From Zea mays (lineage: Eukaryota > Streptophyta > Magnoliopsida > Poales > Poaceae): a stretch of 64,000 bases of DNA. Of this stretch, positions 11,992 through 24,220 are shown in pieces. Position 1 is the first letter of the stretch. Each line of letters begins with the position of its first letter. The stretch spans positions 64,126,942 to 64,190,941 of the forward strand of contig NC_050099.1 in the NCBI RefSeq assembly GCF_902167145.1, given 5' to 3'. A program made the position numbers and the translations under genes. A model generated the notes under the pieces. It had not been told where the DNA came from. It made no database searches and saw nothing but the letters and a program-made list of their open reading frames with translations.

Positions 11992-13821
11992 TTAAGCATT
12001 AAGACTTGCCACCTCATTGTTTAATTTGGCAATAGAAATAAGATGTTCATCACAAGCATTAACATCAAAGTCCTTGCATCTATTGCAAATAACTACATGT
12101 TCCACACATGATCTAGTTGCATTTGCTTCCTCTAGCTTAGCATTTAATTCATCATTTAAATTCTTTAAACTAGAGACAGATTCATGGCAAGTAGACAACT
12201 CATAAGATAGCATTTCATTTCTTTTAATTTCTAGAGCAAGAGATTTTTTAACACTAACAAATTTATCATGTTCTTCATACAAAATGTCCTCTTGCTTTTC
12301 TAAAAGTCTATCCTTTTCATTTAGAGCATCAATCAATTCATTAATTTTCTCTATCTTAGCTCTGTCTAAACCTTTAAACAATTCAGAGTAATCTACTTCA
12401 TCATCAGAAGATTCTTCATCACTAGAGGAAGTGTACTTGGGAGAGTCCCGAATATGTACCTTTTTCTCCTTAGCCATAAGGCAAGTATGGCGTTCGTTGG
12501 GGAAGAGTGAAGACTTGTTGAAGGCCGAGGCAGCCGGTCCCTCATCGTCGGAGTCGGATGAGGAGCAATCAGAATCCCATTCCTTTCCAAGATGAGCCTC
12601 GCCTTTTGCCTTCCTATAGTTCTTCTTTTTGTCCTTCTTCCCATATCTTTCTTGTGCCTTGTCATTTTCATTATTGGGACATTGATCAATAAAGTGACCA
12701 GTCTTACTGCATTTGAAGCAGTAGCGCTTTCCCCTTGTTTTATTCTTGTTGGGGTACTCTTTGTGTACTTTGAGTGCGGTCTTGAAGCGCTTGATGATAA
12801 GCGCCATTTCTTCCTCATTGAGCCCGACAACCTCCACTTGTGCCACCTTGCTAGGTAGCGCCTCCCTGCTGCTGGTTGCTTTGAGAGCAACGGGCTGTGG
12901 CTCATAGACGGGTAGTGGACCGTTTAGTGCATCATCCACGTATTGAGCCTCCTTCACCATCATGCGCCCGCTCACGAATTTTCCGAGGATCTCCTCGGGC
13001 GTCATTTTGGTGTACCTGGGGTTTTCACGAATAAGATTCACAAGATGGGGGTCAATTATAGTAAATGACCTTAGCATGAGTCGGACGACATCATGATCCA
13101 TCCATCTTGTGCTTCTGTAGCTTCGGATCTTGTTGACCAGGGTCTTGAGCCTGTTGTAGGTCTGAGTTGGCTCCTCTCCCCTGATCATCGCGAACCTTCC
13201 CAGCTCGCCCTCTACCAGTTCCATCTTGGTAATTATGGTGGCATCATTTCCCTCATGTGATATTTTGAGGGTATCCCAGATCTGTTTGGCGTTGTCGAAG
13301 CCACTTACTTTGTTATACTCATCCCTGCAAAGTGAAGCTAGCAAGACAGTAGTAGCTTGGGCATTTTTATGAATTTGTTCATTAATCATCACAGGGTTAT
13401 CCGTACTATCGAAATGCATCCCATTTTCCACAATTTCCCAAATGGTAGGATGGAGAGAAAATAGATGACTACGCATTTTATGGCTCCAAAATGAGTAATC
13501 CTCTCCATCAAAGTGTGGGGATTTTCCAAGAGGAATAGAAAGTAAATGGGCATTCGAGTTATATGGAATACAAGAATAATCAAAGGAATAATTTTGATTA
13601 ACCGTCTTTTTCTTTGACGAGGAGTCGTCATCATCGTCGTCTCTTGGTGAAGAGGAGGAGGCATCGCTGTCGTACTAGATGATCTTCTTGATGCGCCTCT
13701 TCTTCTTCCCGTCCCTCTTCTTGTGACTCGAACCTGAGTCTGTGGGCTTATCGTCCCTTGGCTCGTTGAAGAGGGACTCCTCCTTGTCGTTGACCACCAT
13801 CCCCTTTCCCTTAGGATCCAT
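11992..13821 (-). pseudogene. Sirevirus gag, one in-frame stop
   Basis: Gag forms the virus-like particle in which Copia RNA is packaged and reverse-transcribed. The frame opens at an ATG (13821, MDPKGKGM) and runs about 609 codons to 11992. One TAG near 13675 interrupts it after codon 48. Visible parts are a lysine-rich then acidic N-terminus, a UBN2-type copia gag domain (roughly residues 75-260, with HLLSIPLGKSPHFDGEDY and TLVNKIRSYRSTRWMDHD), one CCHC zinc knuckle (CFKCSKTGHFIDQC), an Asp/Ser-rich stretch, and a long coiled coil (from about residue 435). The first stop is the only break seen. The C-terminus lies 107 bp from element A's insertion point. Confidence 0.85.
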
Positions 13822-13856
13822 CTCTTCGGGCAGTTAGTCCCTTAGATGAAGAGTAC

Positions 13857-13870
13857 GACTCCGATACCAA
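13857..13870 (-). other. Sirevirus 1 primer-binding site
   Basis: On the minus strand the LTR ends CTCTCA, followed by one base and TTGGTATCGGAGTC. This complements the 3' end of initiator tRNA-Met, as is usual for Copia elements. Confidence 0.8.
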
Positions 13871-13871
13871 T

Positions 13872-15216
13872 TGAGAGCACCTAGAGGGGGGATGAATAGG
13901 TGATCTTGTAAAATCAAACACTAAATAGCCACAAGACTGGGTTTATTAGAGAGTTAGTGTGACTAAGTAGCTTTGAAGTGAGTTCTTGTGAACACAACAA
14001 TCACAGAGGAAGCAACAAAAGAGACACGCGAATTTTATCCCGTGGTTCGGCCAAGTAACACTTGCCTACTTCCACGTTGTGGCGTCCCAATGGACGAGGG
14101 TTGCACTCAACCCCTTTCAAGTGATCCGATGATCAACTTGAATACCACGGTCTTTTCTAAAGCTTTAGAGTCTTTTACCATGTGTGAGGAATCTCCACAA
14201 TTTGGAGTCTCTCGCCCTTACAATAGAGATCACAAAGAAAGCACAGAGTAAGGTTGGGGAGAGCAAGACACGCAAGACTCAAATCCACAACACAACCACG
14301 CACACAAGTCACGACTTGAGCTCAAAACGCAACACACAGAGTTCACAACTCAAATGGAGCTCAAATCACTAACACAGAGAATCAATTGCGTGGAGTAGGA
14401 GTCTGGGAGTCTTAGAATATTTCTTGAAAGCTTGGTGTTCTCCTCCATGCGCCTAGGGGTCCCTTTTATAGCCCCAAGGCAGCTAGGAGCCGTTGGAGAC
14501 AATCTTGGAAGGCAATTCCTGCCTTCTGTCGAGTGGTGCACCGAACCCACCGGACAACCACTGTCCATGTCCGGTGCACGATCTCCTTCCAAATCAGGCG
14601 CATCCGACCGTTGCTCCTCCGGGCCCGTTGGCGCACCGGACACTGTCCGGTGCACACTGGACAGTCCGCTGCACCAGCTGTCCGTTGGAGCAGTCCACGC
14701 GTCGCCCGCAGATTGCGTGGCCGACCGTTGGCACTGGTGACCGTTGGCTCACCGGCGACAGTCCGGTGCACCAGCGGATAGTCCGGTGAATTTTAGCCAC
14801 GTCGCCTTTTCATTTCCCGAGACCGACGAGTCCGTCGCGGATGACTCACTGGACAGTCCGGTGAATTTTAGCCGTACAATTCCATCGATTCTCGAGAGCA
14901 GCTGGTTAACGTCAGCCAGCCTGGGGCACCGGACACTGTACGGTGCACCACCGGATAGTCCAGTGTGCCAGACCGAGCTGGCGTTGGCTGCACACAGCCA
15001 ACTCTTTCCCTTTCCTTTTCTCCTTCTTTTGTCACTGTTTCTAGCACTTAGACAAACACATTAGTATTCAGAAACAATATACTAAGTCTAGAAACATACC
15101 TTGTAATATGATTTGTATTTCTCTCTTCATTTAGCACATAAGAATTTAATCAATCGTGTTGGGCATTTAATCAGCAAAACATTATAGAAATGGCCCAAGG
15201 GCACATTTCCCTTTCA
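13872..15216 (-). repeat. Sirevirus 1 LTR (1345 bp)
   Basis: On the minus strand the LTR begins TGAAAGGGAAATGTGCCC and ends GGTGCTCTCA. A TATA box (TATAAAAGG, minus strand, about 14463-14470) marks the promoter. The U3-equivalent part carries several palindromic GTCCGGTG motifs. The same LTR type, on the other strand, is at 17499-30617 and 48826-49290. Confidence 0.85.
14560..14965. repeat. Palindromic CACCGGAC/GTCCGGTG repeat cluster
   Basis: The clearest palindrome, at 14634-14652, reads CACCGGACACTGTCCGGTG. Related half- or full-palindromes recur near 14570, 14665, 14757, 14785, 14855, 14930 and 14945. Such CpG-rich palindromes in Sirevirus LTRs are an established feature of this genus. 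They lie just upstream of the TATA box in transcript orientation and may act in regulation or methylation. Confidence 0.7.
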
Positions 15217-15611
15217 ACTTCACAGACAAATGTTGAACTCTAAAGCATATAATGAAGACCTTTGAGTTGATTATGTCAAAATCAAATCAAAACTCGGGGG
15301 CTACACCCGTTGGGTGCACCTTTGGTGCACCCAACGAAGTCATGAAACTTCGCAGACAAATGCTGAACTCTAAAGCATACAATGATGATCTTTGAGTTGA
15401 TTATTTCAAAATCAAATCAAAGCTTGGGGGTTACCTTTGGTGCACCCAACAGAGCCATAAAATCTCAAGAAAAAACGCTAAACTCAAAAGCGAGTGGTGA
15501 TGACCTTTGATTTGATTATTTCAAAATCAATTTAAAAATCGGGGGCTTGTGGGGGATGAATATCACCCGGGTCCACACGAGTGTGAAAATACACCCGGGG
15601 CCACGCGAGTG
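15217..15611 (+). repeat. Gypsy 3'-UTR-like tandem repeats with PPT-like ends
   Basis: Three diverged units begin near 15217, 15346 and 15460 (periods about 129 and 114 bp). Each contains a gacaaatg..gaactc motif, a run like attatttcaaaatcaaatcaaa, and a CGGGGGCT block. The last block is followed at 15549 by TGTGGGGGATGAATATCACC, which looks like the start of a 3' LTR that is cut off within about 60 bp. Such arrays are typical downstream of pol in Tat-lineage Gypsy elements. That assignment is an inference. Confidence 0.5.
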
Positions 15612-17498
15612 TGATTATTCTTCTGGATCACGATGATGTAGCCTTCGAGCTCCTATCGTGGGCAGACGTTCAATAAACATCCTTTCCATGGCCTCCACGA
15701 GTGAGTCGGCCATGTGATGCAATTCAGCCCGAGAGACAGGGGGCTCTCCATCTCCAAGGTTTCCACCATGAACACTCGAATTGGATCCTACCATGTTAGA
15801 TGGAAGCAAAAGAGTAGAATACGAAAGTATTTGTAGAATACTCGATCTCACCTCTTACTTACCCAAGCTCTTTCCTGATCTCTAGGACTGTGATGGTGTC
15901 GGTGTGTTAGCTTCGACAGAGGTGGTAGAGCGATCGAAAGGATCTCAAGTCGAACGTCTCGGTTCAGGTTTTTAGTGGAGCTATAGGAGGCTGAACAAGG
16001 TGGGCTATGGTACTGTCAACCAAGTGTGTTGATGTGCTAAAAAGATATGAAATTGTTGCTAGAAAGATTCTCACCAATTCAATGTAAACTGAAATTTTCA
16101 GCAACACACTGCAACACAATCCCCTTTCAAAAAAAATTCACTTCTTTTTTTGACTTCTTTCTCTCTCTTTTTTATATCACTAACGGGGTGTAGAGATCAA
16201 ATGCAATGACACAATATGATTACGATGGTGGTAACTAGCAACTTGAGGAACTCAAACGACACAAGGTAACAGTACCGCCAAAGGGCTATAGGTTTTTTGT
16301 GTGGCTTTGGACTGTAGGACAAAAAAATATAAGATGGATGAACACTATGAAAACTAAGTGGATGACAGTAAGACCTACCGTGACAACGAAAGCTTTGATA
16401 CTAGATGATATGTACCGAGTTATATTCAGTACTTGGGTGGCCCGATCTTTATGATAGTAGGTTGATAAATAGGATGGTGGGATGTAAAAGTAATGGGATA
16501 ACAAGGTAAATTTGCTGAAGAACAGTGGGTAACTGTCTTTATACCTGATCAAGGTCGGAAGTGACCAAGCGACGGGGAGAGACATCGAAACCGTGTAGAC
16601 TTCGACTCAAAATCCGAACGACCGCATAACCACAACCAGAGCTAATCCACACAATGCGAGGCAGCTGTACTAGAACTCACAAGGCATGAACTAGTGGATC
16701 CCAGAGGAATCTCTTCACAAGGCCAGGAGAACAAGGAAGAACAGGGGTAGAGTAAACACTCAGCAACTCGGCTGCGGTAATCACTTGGATTATCAAATCA
16801 TCAAAGGTTATCAAAAGTTGTTTTACATCATAGACATATGGGGTATTTGTACTAGCTACAACTAACCTTAGATAGGTATAAACATGAAAAGAAAGTATTT
16901 TAACGTGATAATGTGAAGGGGCCTCTTCGGGAGATCTCCAAAGCTGAATTTCGTGTGGGTGTTTGACTTCTGCGCAGCCTTCAGTATTTTGACAATAACT
17001 TAACCTAGGAGTCTCTAAATGGCATGGGGCTGGATGTGTTCGAAATCTAACTTGATAAGCTTTCTAACCATGTATAGCATGCCTAATGAAACTTCCTATA
17101 ATGGTGCAATTTAATACTGAAACTTGGTCATCAAGCAGACTGTTGACCTTCTGACTAGTCAGCACAAAAGTAGGTCAGTCGTCTTGCTAGGAGATCCAAT
17201 TAAGTCGGTCTAAGAAGCATTGGAAACTAGACTTCAATAGCTTTCCAAAATATACTTATGGGTCTTCATATCTTTTAGGAATCAAAAGATATGACTGTTT
17301 CTTTTGGACGGTTCTGTTGCGCTGGACTGACTCGAACATAGCTCTTCTCTCTAATTCACCCTAGATATGTTTTGTCCTTCCTCTTAGGTGAACCTAAGCA
17401 ATATCAACATACACGACTTAGGTATCATAAAGTTCTCATTAATGTTTAATTGAAATTCATAAAGTAGTGTGTGCACCGATGCTGGTATGGTCACATCA
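15612..17498 (-). mobile_element. Gypsy fragment D: LTR/leader plus gag start
   Basis: The right edge reads tggtcacatca, so on the minus strand an LTR would begin TGATGTGACC at 17498. It abuts the Sirevirus 2 LTR, which lacks about its first 12 bp there. At the left, 15615-15851 (minus) encodes a short gag-like N-terminus. Between them (15852-17498) I see AT-rich LTR or leader sequence without a clear gene. I could not fix the inner LTR end or the primer-binding site. The left part of the element is missing. Confidence 0.45.
15615..15851 (-). pseudogene. Gag N-terminal fragment of Gypsy D
   Basis: A 78-codon frame contains HHMADSLVEAMERMFIERLP followed by HHRDPEE. This resembles the region ahead of the retrotransposon gag domain in grass Gypsy elements, but it is too short for a firm family call. 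It is truncated at its C-terminal end by the sequence at 15611. Confidence 0.35.
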
Positions 17499-19364
17499 TG
17501 TGCCCTTAGGCCATTTCTAAATGTTTTGGTGATTAACTACTCAACACACCACAATGAACTAACCATTTTGTTATGAGCTGAATTAAGAGATAAAAAAGTG
17601 CAACCTTGGGCAAAATCACAAAAACAGGAAGTTTAAGTGTTTAAATAAATTGCACCTACTTTATGTTATGTTTCTTGCACTATTATTTGACTAGTAACTT
17701 TGTTGTGCAAGTAAAAGTGGCATTTAGGGTTGTGTTTGACCATATTGCAAACTATTATGGAGCACAGTGATAAATGTATGTTTCTAGCACTTAGACAATT
17801 GATTTAGTTGCTAACTATGTTCATCTAAGTGCTAGGGAACTCTGCAAGTCAAGCCAAAAGGGAGTCAAAGGAATTTGGCACAAAAGAGAAGAAGCTGGGC
17901 TAGTCTAGGAAGCATTGGACAGTTTGATGCCACCCACCAGACTGTTCGGCGTCTAAACGACCGTAGTGGCCACTCTTGGGCTCGACCATGCTTTGTCAGC
18001 TATAATTCACCGAACAGTCCAGGCAGAGCGCTAGACAGTCCAGTGTGATAAATAGCCAACATATATCAGCCGTCAGTAGGCTCCAACGGCTAGGTGGGTC
18101 ACCGGACAATACGGTGCACCCCACTAGACATTCTGTTGCCCACCCGAGAAGGAAGGCACCCAATCAGTGATTTTGTTGTCATTGCACAATGGTTGTCTGG
18201 TGTGCCACCGGACAGTCTGGTGCACCCACAGATAGGGTAGGCTAGGAGCTTCCAAATAAAGCTCCAATGGCTCCCAGGTAGAGATGGCTATGGAGACCTG
18301 ATCCCCGATTCCCCATGGGGAATTCCTCCATTAGGGGATGGGGATGGGGAAGAAACTTCCCCCGCGGGGATATAAACGGGGAAATTTTATCTCCCGATGG
18401 GTAAACGAGAATGGGGACGGGGAAGCATCTGCTATCCCCATTCCCCGCGGGGACCTATTAAACTTGCACATGACAATATTTTTGAACTAGTTAAAGACAA
18501 AAAAAAATAATTATGTTGTCAAGAGACCACTAATTATACAATTGTGTTCATTTTGATGTATGCATAATGATTTCTTACATCTGACAATGTGTATAAGTGA
18601 CAATGTTTAACATTAATAACAAAGAACATATGTATTAATTATAATTTAAATGAGGATGGGGATCCCTCTTGGGGATTTATCCCCGTGGGGAACGAGGATG
18701 GGGAAGAAATGTTCCCCGCAAGCGTTCGTGGGGATCCATGGGGGAAAATTTTTCGTCGCGGGGATGGGGATGGGGAGCTATTCCCCTGTAATATCCCAAA
18801 AAAACGTTGCCAAAGGTTGATCTTTGGTGCGTGGATGTGGGAAAAGGGTTGTAGCCCATTCGATGCTAAGTTAGAGTCATCTGAGGCGTCGTTTCTTTTC
18901 TCCCGCAAAGAAACCCTAGTGGCCACCCTCCCCCCCTTTTCCCCCATTCTTGGCTGCCACCCCCTCCTCTTTTTTCCCTTGGCTGGCCGCCCCTCTCCTC
19001 CGATTGCAGCCACCCTCCATTGCTTCCTCCTCCCTAGATCTCCCCCGTGCAGCTAAGATCAAGAAGAGGAGGAGCACGTTGAATTGAAGAGGAATGGAGG
19101 ATCAAGGAGATGTTCTACCCCATCTCTTCTTGCAGATTTTCTTGGGAAACCCTAGGTAAGGATAAGATCCATGTTTCTCCCTATAATTATGTGTTTTTGG
19201 AGGTTGTGGATCATGGGGATTGAAGGATTAGAGGTTGGTTTAGATGTGGGGTTAGATTTTGATCTCGAAATTAGTTTCTGCAGAATGGCAGATTCGACAA
19301 TTTCTGTTCATGCCAGTTTCCCGTGCTCTTAGTGGCCTCAAAAAAATAAAAAGTTTGTCTATGA

Positions 19365-20000
19365 GTCGTAGATAATTTGTAGATCTTTCTGTGGCCTCGA
19401 AGAACACTTCAATCGGATATCAGATCAGAAAGTTATTGCAGTTTGATTATAGCAGTTTTTTAGTCTCATAATTCTGTGCAGAATCTGTTCTCTTAAGATT
19501 TAGGCAATTTTATCAACAGAATTAAACTTTAGGTTGGTAAAAGAAGTTGTATATAATTTCATAAGATTTCTTGATTGTTAAAGAGTGCATTAATATGAAT
19601 TTTGAAACTCCAGTTATGTTTTTTTACTGTGGCTATTTCTGTTTGCCTGACAAAAATGAGCGGGTCTGTTCACTGGTAGGTTTCATCTAGTAAATGGCCG
19701 AATTGGCTCTTCCAACTATGGAGACTTTTGTAGAGGGAAAAAAGTTCTTACTGCCAGCATAATTTCATAATTTTTGGTGAGAAGTTTCGGAGATATCGAA
19801 TTTTGAAGTTAACTATGCTGCTGTCTGAAACAGATTCAGTCAGTTATCTTGTCAGATGTTTTAGAACTTATAGATGACAGAATTTAATTATCCATTGAAT
19901 ACCGAAGTTGTAGATTATTTTGTGTAGATACTCCTAGAGTATTTGTTTGATATCACCACTGTTATAATTTTAAAGATACAAAATTAATAAACAGTGTTGC
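19365..20000 (+). repeat. Degenerate ~180-bp tandem array in LTR B
   Basis: Anchors of the type tcgtag, gttgtat, tttgtag and gttgtag end at 19371, 19552, 19733 and 19913, with spacings of 181, 181 and 180 bp. Units share an aatttcat..gatttct run and finish near ctgtttgcctgac or ctgtctgaaacag motifs. The unit layout resembles the array in LTR A although the surrounding LTRs are otherwise different. The same array is present, inverted, in the two LTRs of the complete B element. Confidence 0.65.
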
Positions 20001-20989
20001 TGTTGTATGGCATGTGGTTCAGGGTGGGAGTCTTTCCACCAGGTCTTGGTTTCTAGTGTAGGAGCGATTTGTTGATTGTTGGCAAATGTTTGTGAAATAT
20101 TTGTACTAAGTTTTATGCTCGCTAGTAGGTGTCTACACTCCAAATCATGCCTAGTATATTTTTCTTCTTCGATGAAGGCAAGTGAATGTAGCGGTGGTTG
20201 CTACCATTTTGACCTGTTATTTCTATCGCCTACACTCTAATATTCAGAATTATTGAATTCTTTCATAATTGAACTCTATGATGATGTTTTACATGATTGT
20301 ATTATATTGATGCTCTATCATATATTGATGATATTATGGTTCGAGTATGACCCATGAGATTAATTCACACCCCTGCAGGCAGATGAAGTATTATTTGAGG
20401 TTTGTATTGTATCTGAAGGAAGTGAAGTTTATTGATAAATGCAGCATGCCATATACATTGCATGACTCATTTGCATCTGAAGTTTTGTCGTGACCTATGG
20501 TCCGACCGTACCGGTACAATTTAGCATCGTACGTTGCCCGAGGAGGGTACGATGCAGATTCATACCCTTAGAGGTATGAAGGCAGAGGACATATGCATTG
20601 CATTCATATGCATTCATTAAAGTGATATTTGCAGATGATGTGGTTTTATACCCTTAGAGGTATGAAGACAGAGGACCTACACATTGCGTTCCTATACATA
20701 CATTGAAGTGATATTTGCAGGTATTGTTGACGCAGGGAAGTGTTATACAATATATTGTGGTTGTTCGAGGAAATGAGATGATATTGGTTATATTGGGACT
20801 ACTGAGTTCTATATCTACAAGCATTTTTGATCTTAATTGTGATTCTTTTAGAATGTTGACTAATTCAATTTGTGGTTTAAATATATCGTCAAAACAATTT
20901 GCTTGCTGAGATATTCCATCTCACTCTTGCATTACTCAATGCAGATGTTTGTTACTCATCAAGGGGACACAACAACATTGTATACCATT

Positions 20990-21205
20990 TTCGGCAGCCA
21001 GGGTTATTTTCGGCGGCCAGGGGCCAGCCGCCGAAAATTATAAGGTATTTACGGCGGTCCGAGCAGGCCGTCGAAAATAACACTAATTTCGGTGGTACCT
21101 GACACAACCGCCAAAAATAGTGTTATTTTCGGCGGCTACATGGCACGGCCGCCGAAAATAGGTTTATTTTTGGCGGCCTCCTGACACGGCCGCCGAAAAT
21201 TGAAG
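20990..21205. repeat. Left subterminal repeats, TTTTCGGCGGC type
   Basis: At least seven copies of (A/T)TTTTCGGCGGC or its complement GCCGCCGAAAAT alternate in orientation over about 215 bp. In CACTA elements such repeats bind the element's TnpA-like protein and are required for transposition. The mirrored set at the right end is at 29262-29543. Confidence 0.75.
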
Positions 21206-21618
21206 AATTAAAACCGACCGTGTCTCCTCCTTTGTTCTCTCTTGGATTGGCGAGGAGCGCCTACCATCGACGCTGAAGTTGTGCATTCACTTGGAGGCAA
21301 GGCGCATGGACGGTATGAACTTGTGAATTTTTTCAATAATATTGGAACTATGACCGAATAGCTAATTTTCTTGTTTTTCAAGATATTCTATGTTTACCGG
21401 TGTTATCGAGTCGACGGAGTTGCGTTCTCGTGGCGGCTCTTCGTCACAAGCGGGTTGTGGTAGTAGCAGCCGTAGTCGCCGCTCTGTATCTAGCATGGAG
21501 GAGGCTATGGGGGAGCAGCAAGAAAAGTTTCGTGAAGAGCTGCAACAACAACAAATGGCATTCCTCCAACAGCAATCAGAGTACATGGCTGCTTACAACG
21601 CACAGGCCCAACAAGCAA

Positions 21619-24203
21619 TGTAACACCCCGGGATCCACAAACACCCCAGAATGCTACTAAACTACACATCTAACATTCGTATATAAAATTTCGACAACAT
21701 ATCCTTTGAAAATTGCATAAACGGGGAAGCAACAAAGTATAAACAGATATCATGATAAGAAAACATAATAGACATTAATAGTCTGCTAGCAATGGGAAGA
21801 CAACCATAACGACATGAGCTAAATTAACTAGTGCGCACAACTAGTTAGAAACAAACATCCTTTGACAAGAAGCTTCTAATTAAATCATGACTGCGCCTAA
21901 GCAGCGTTATTATAAGAATGAAGGTGGATGTGCTGCTACTTCCCACTTCCCTTGATGAGCAACAAGCACCTGCATTGAGTAATGCAAGAGTGAGATAAAA
22001 CATCTCAGCAAGCGAATTATTTTGACGAGATATTTAAACCACAAATTGAATTCATCAACATTTTAAAAGAGTCACAATTAAAATCAGAAATACTTGTAGA
22101 TATAGAACTCAGTAGTCCCACTATAACCAATACCATCTCATTTCCTCGAACAACCACAATAGGTTCTATAACACTTCCCTGCGTCAACAATACCTGCAAA
22201 TATCACTTCAATGTATGCATAGGAATGCAATGTGTAGGTACTCTATCTTCATACCTCTGAGGGTATAAAACCACATCATCTGCAAATATCACTTCAATGA
22301 ATGCATATGAATGCAATGCATATGTCCTCTGCCTTCATACCTCTAAGGGTATGAAGCTGCATCGTACCCCTCCTCGGGCAACGTACGATGCTAAATTATA
22401 CCGGTACGGTCGGACCATAGGTCACGACAAAACTTCAGATGCAAATGAGTCATGCAATGTATATGGCATGCTGCATTTATCAATAAACTTCACTTCCTTC
22501 AGATACAATACAAACCTCAAATAATACTTTATTTACCTTCAGATACAATACCAACCTCAAATAATACTTCATTTACCTTCAGGGGTGTGAATTAATCTCA
22601 TGAATCATACTCGAATCATAATCATCATCAATATATGATTGAGCATCAGTATAATGCAAGCAAGTAAAGCATCACCATAGAGTCCAATTATGAAAGAATC
22701 CAATACTTCTGAATATTAGAGTGTAGGCAATAGAAATAACAGGTCAGAACGAAAGCAACCACCGCTACATTCACTTGCCTTCATCGAAGAAGAAGAAATG
22801 TACTAGACATGATCTGGAGTGTAGCCACCTGCTAGCGGGCATAAAACTTAGTACAAATATTTCACAAACATTTGCCATCAATCAACAAAACACTCCTACA
22901 CTTGAAACCAAGACCCAGTGGAAAGACTCCCACCCTGAACCACATGCCATACAGCAGCAACGCTATTTGTTAATTTTGTATCTTTAAAATTAAAACAGCG
23001 GTGATATCAAACAAATACTCTAGGAGTATCTACACAAAATACTCTACAACTTCAGTATTCAATAGATAATTAAATTCTGCCATCTACAAGTTCTAAAACA
23101 TCTGACAAGATAACTAACTGAATCTGTTTTAGACAGCCGTATGGTTAACTTTAAAATTCGATATCTCCCAAACTACTGAACCAAAAATTATGAAATTCTA
23201 CTGGAAGTAAGAACTTTTATCCCTCTACAAAAGTCTCCATAGTTGGAAGAGCCAAGTCGGCCATTTACTAGATGAAACCCACCAGTGAACAGACCCACTC
23301 ATTTTTGTCAGGTAAACAGGAACAGCCACAGTAAAACAAACATAACTGGAGTTTCACAAATCATATGAATGCATTCTTTAACAATCTGGAAAGCTTATGA
23401 AATTATCTACAACTTCTTTTACCAACTCACAGTTTAATTCTGTTGATAAAATTGCCTAACTCTTAAGAGAACAGATTCTGCACAGAATTATGAGACTGAA
23501 AAACTGCTATAATCAAACTGCCATAACTTTCTGTTCTGATGTCCGATTGAGGTGTTCTTCACGGCCACGGAAAGATCTACAAATTATCTACGACTCATAT
23601 ATAGACTTTTTATTTTTTTGAGGCCACTAAGACCACGGAAAGCTGGCATGAACAGAAACTGTCGAATCTGCCATTCTGCAGAAAACTAAATTCGAGATCA
23701 AAACCTAACCCCACATCTAATCCAACCTCTAATCCTTTAATTCCCATGATCCACAACCTCCAAAAGCACATAATTATAGGGTGGAACAAGGATCTCATCC
23801 ATACCTAGGGTTTCCCCAAGAAATTCTGCAAGAAGAGATGGGGAAGAACATCTCCTTGATCCTCTCTTCCCCTTCAATTCAACGTGCTCCTCCTCTTCTC
23901 GATCCTTGCTGCGCGGGGGGAGATCTAGAGGGAGGAGGAAGCCGTGGAGGGGGGCTGCCATGGGAGGAGAGGATGGCCAGCCCAAGGGGAAAGGAGGGAG
24001 GGGCGGCCAAGTGTGGGAGGGGGGGAAGGGGTGGCGGCCAAGTAGGGGCAAAAGGGGGAAAAGGCCACCACTAGGGTTTTCTTTTCGGGAGAAAAGAAGC
24101 GACACCACAGATGACTCCGACTTAGCATCCAACGGCCCACAACTCTTTTCCCACATCCACGCACCGAAGATCAACCTTTGGCAACTTTTTTTGGGATATT
24201 ACA
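21619..24203 (-). repeat. Family B 3' LTR
   Basis: On the plus strand it reads TGTAACACCCCGGG to GGGATATTACA, so on the minus strand it starts TGTAATATCCC. It is near-identical to 25929-28513. Differences seen by eye include C/T near 21692, C/T near 22105 and G/A near 23645. ORFs such as those at 23737-24174 are in the GC-rich LTR leader, recur in every B LTR, and are not regarded as genes. Confidence 0.9.
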
Positions 24204-24220
24204 CTCTACCCCCCTTAAAA
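24204..24220 (-). other. Family B polypurine tract
   Basis: On the minus strand a purine run TTTTTAAGGGGGGTAGAG immediately precedes the LTR start TGTAATATCC. The preceding gaggacgaattc matches the chromovirus-like PPT context also found in element A, linking the two families. Confidence 0.8.

Larger units (their letters stand above)
11885..15216 (-). mobile_element. Sirevirus-type Copia fragment 1: 5' LTR, PBS, gag
   Basis: Read on the minus strand, the order is LTR (15216 to 13872), primer-binding site, then gag (13821 to 11992), ending abruptly at element A. The remaining pol and 3' LTR should lie left of the window, beyond element A. The family call rests on the LTR palindromes, the gag sequence and the Met-type PBS. 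At 11885-11950 the sequence matches the gag/pol junction of the second Sirevirus (near 48650-48710), confirming orientation. Confidence 0.8.

Noticed and set aside
16286..16585. 99-codon minus-strand ORF with hydrophobic stretches
   Set aside because: AT-rich LTR or leader sequence. The apparent membrane segments come from poly-T codons, and no homology is recognised.
22017..22987. 60-75-codon ORFs duplicated at 26327-27297
   Set aside because: Identical because they lie in paired LTRs. No domain and no codon bias.
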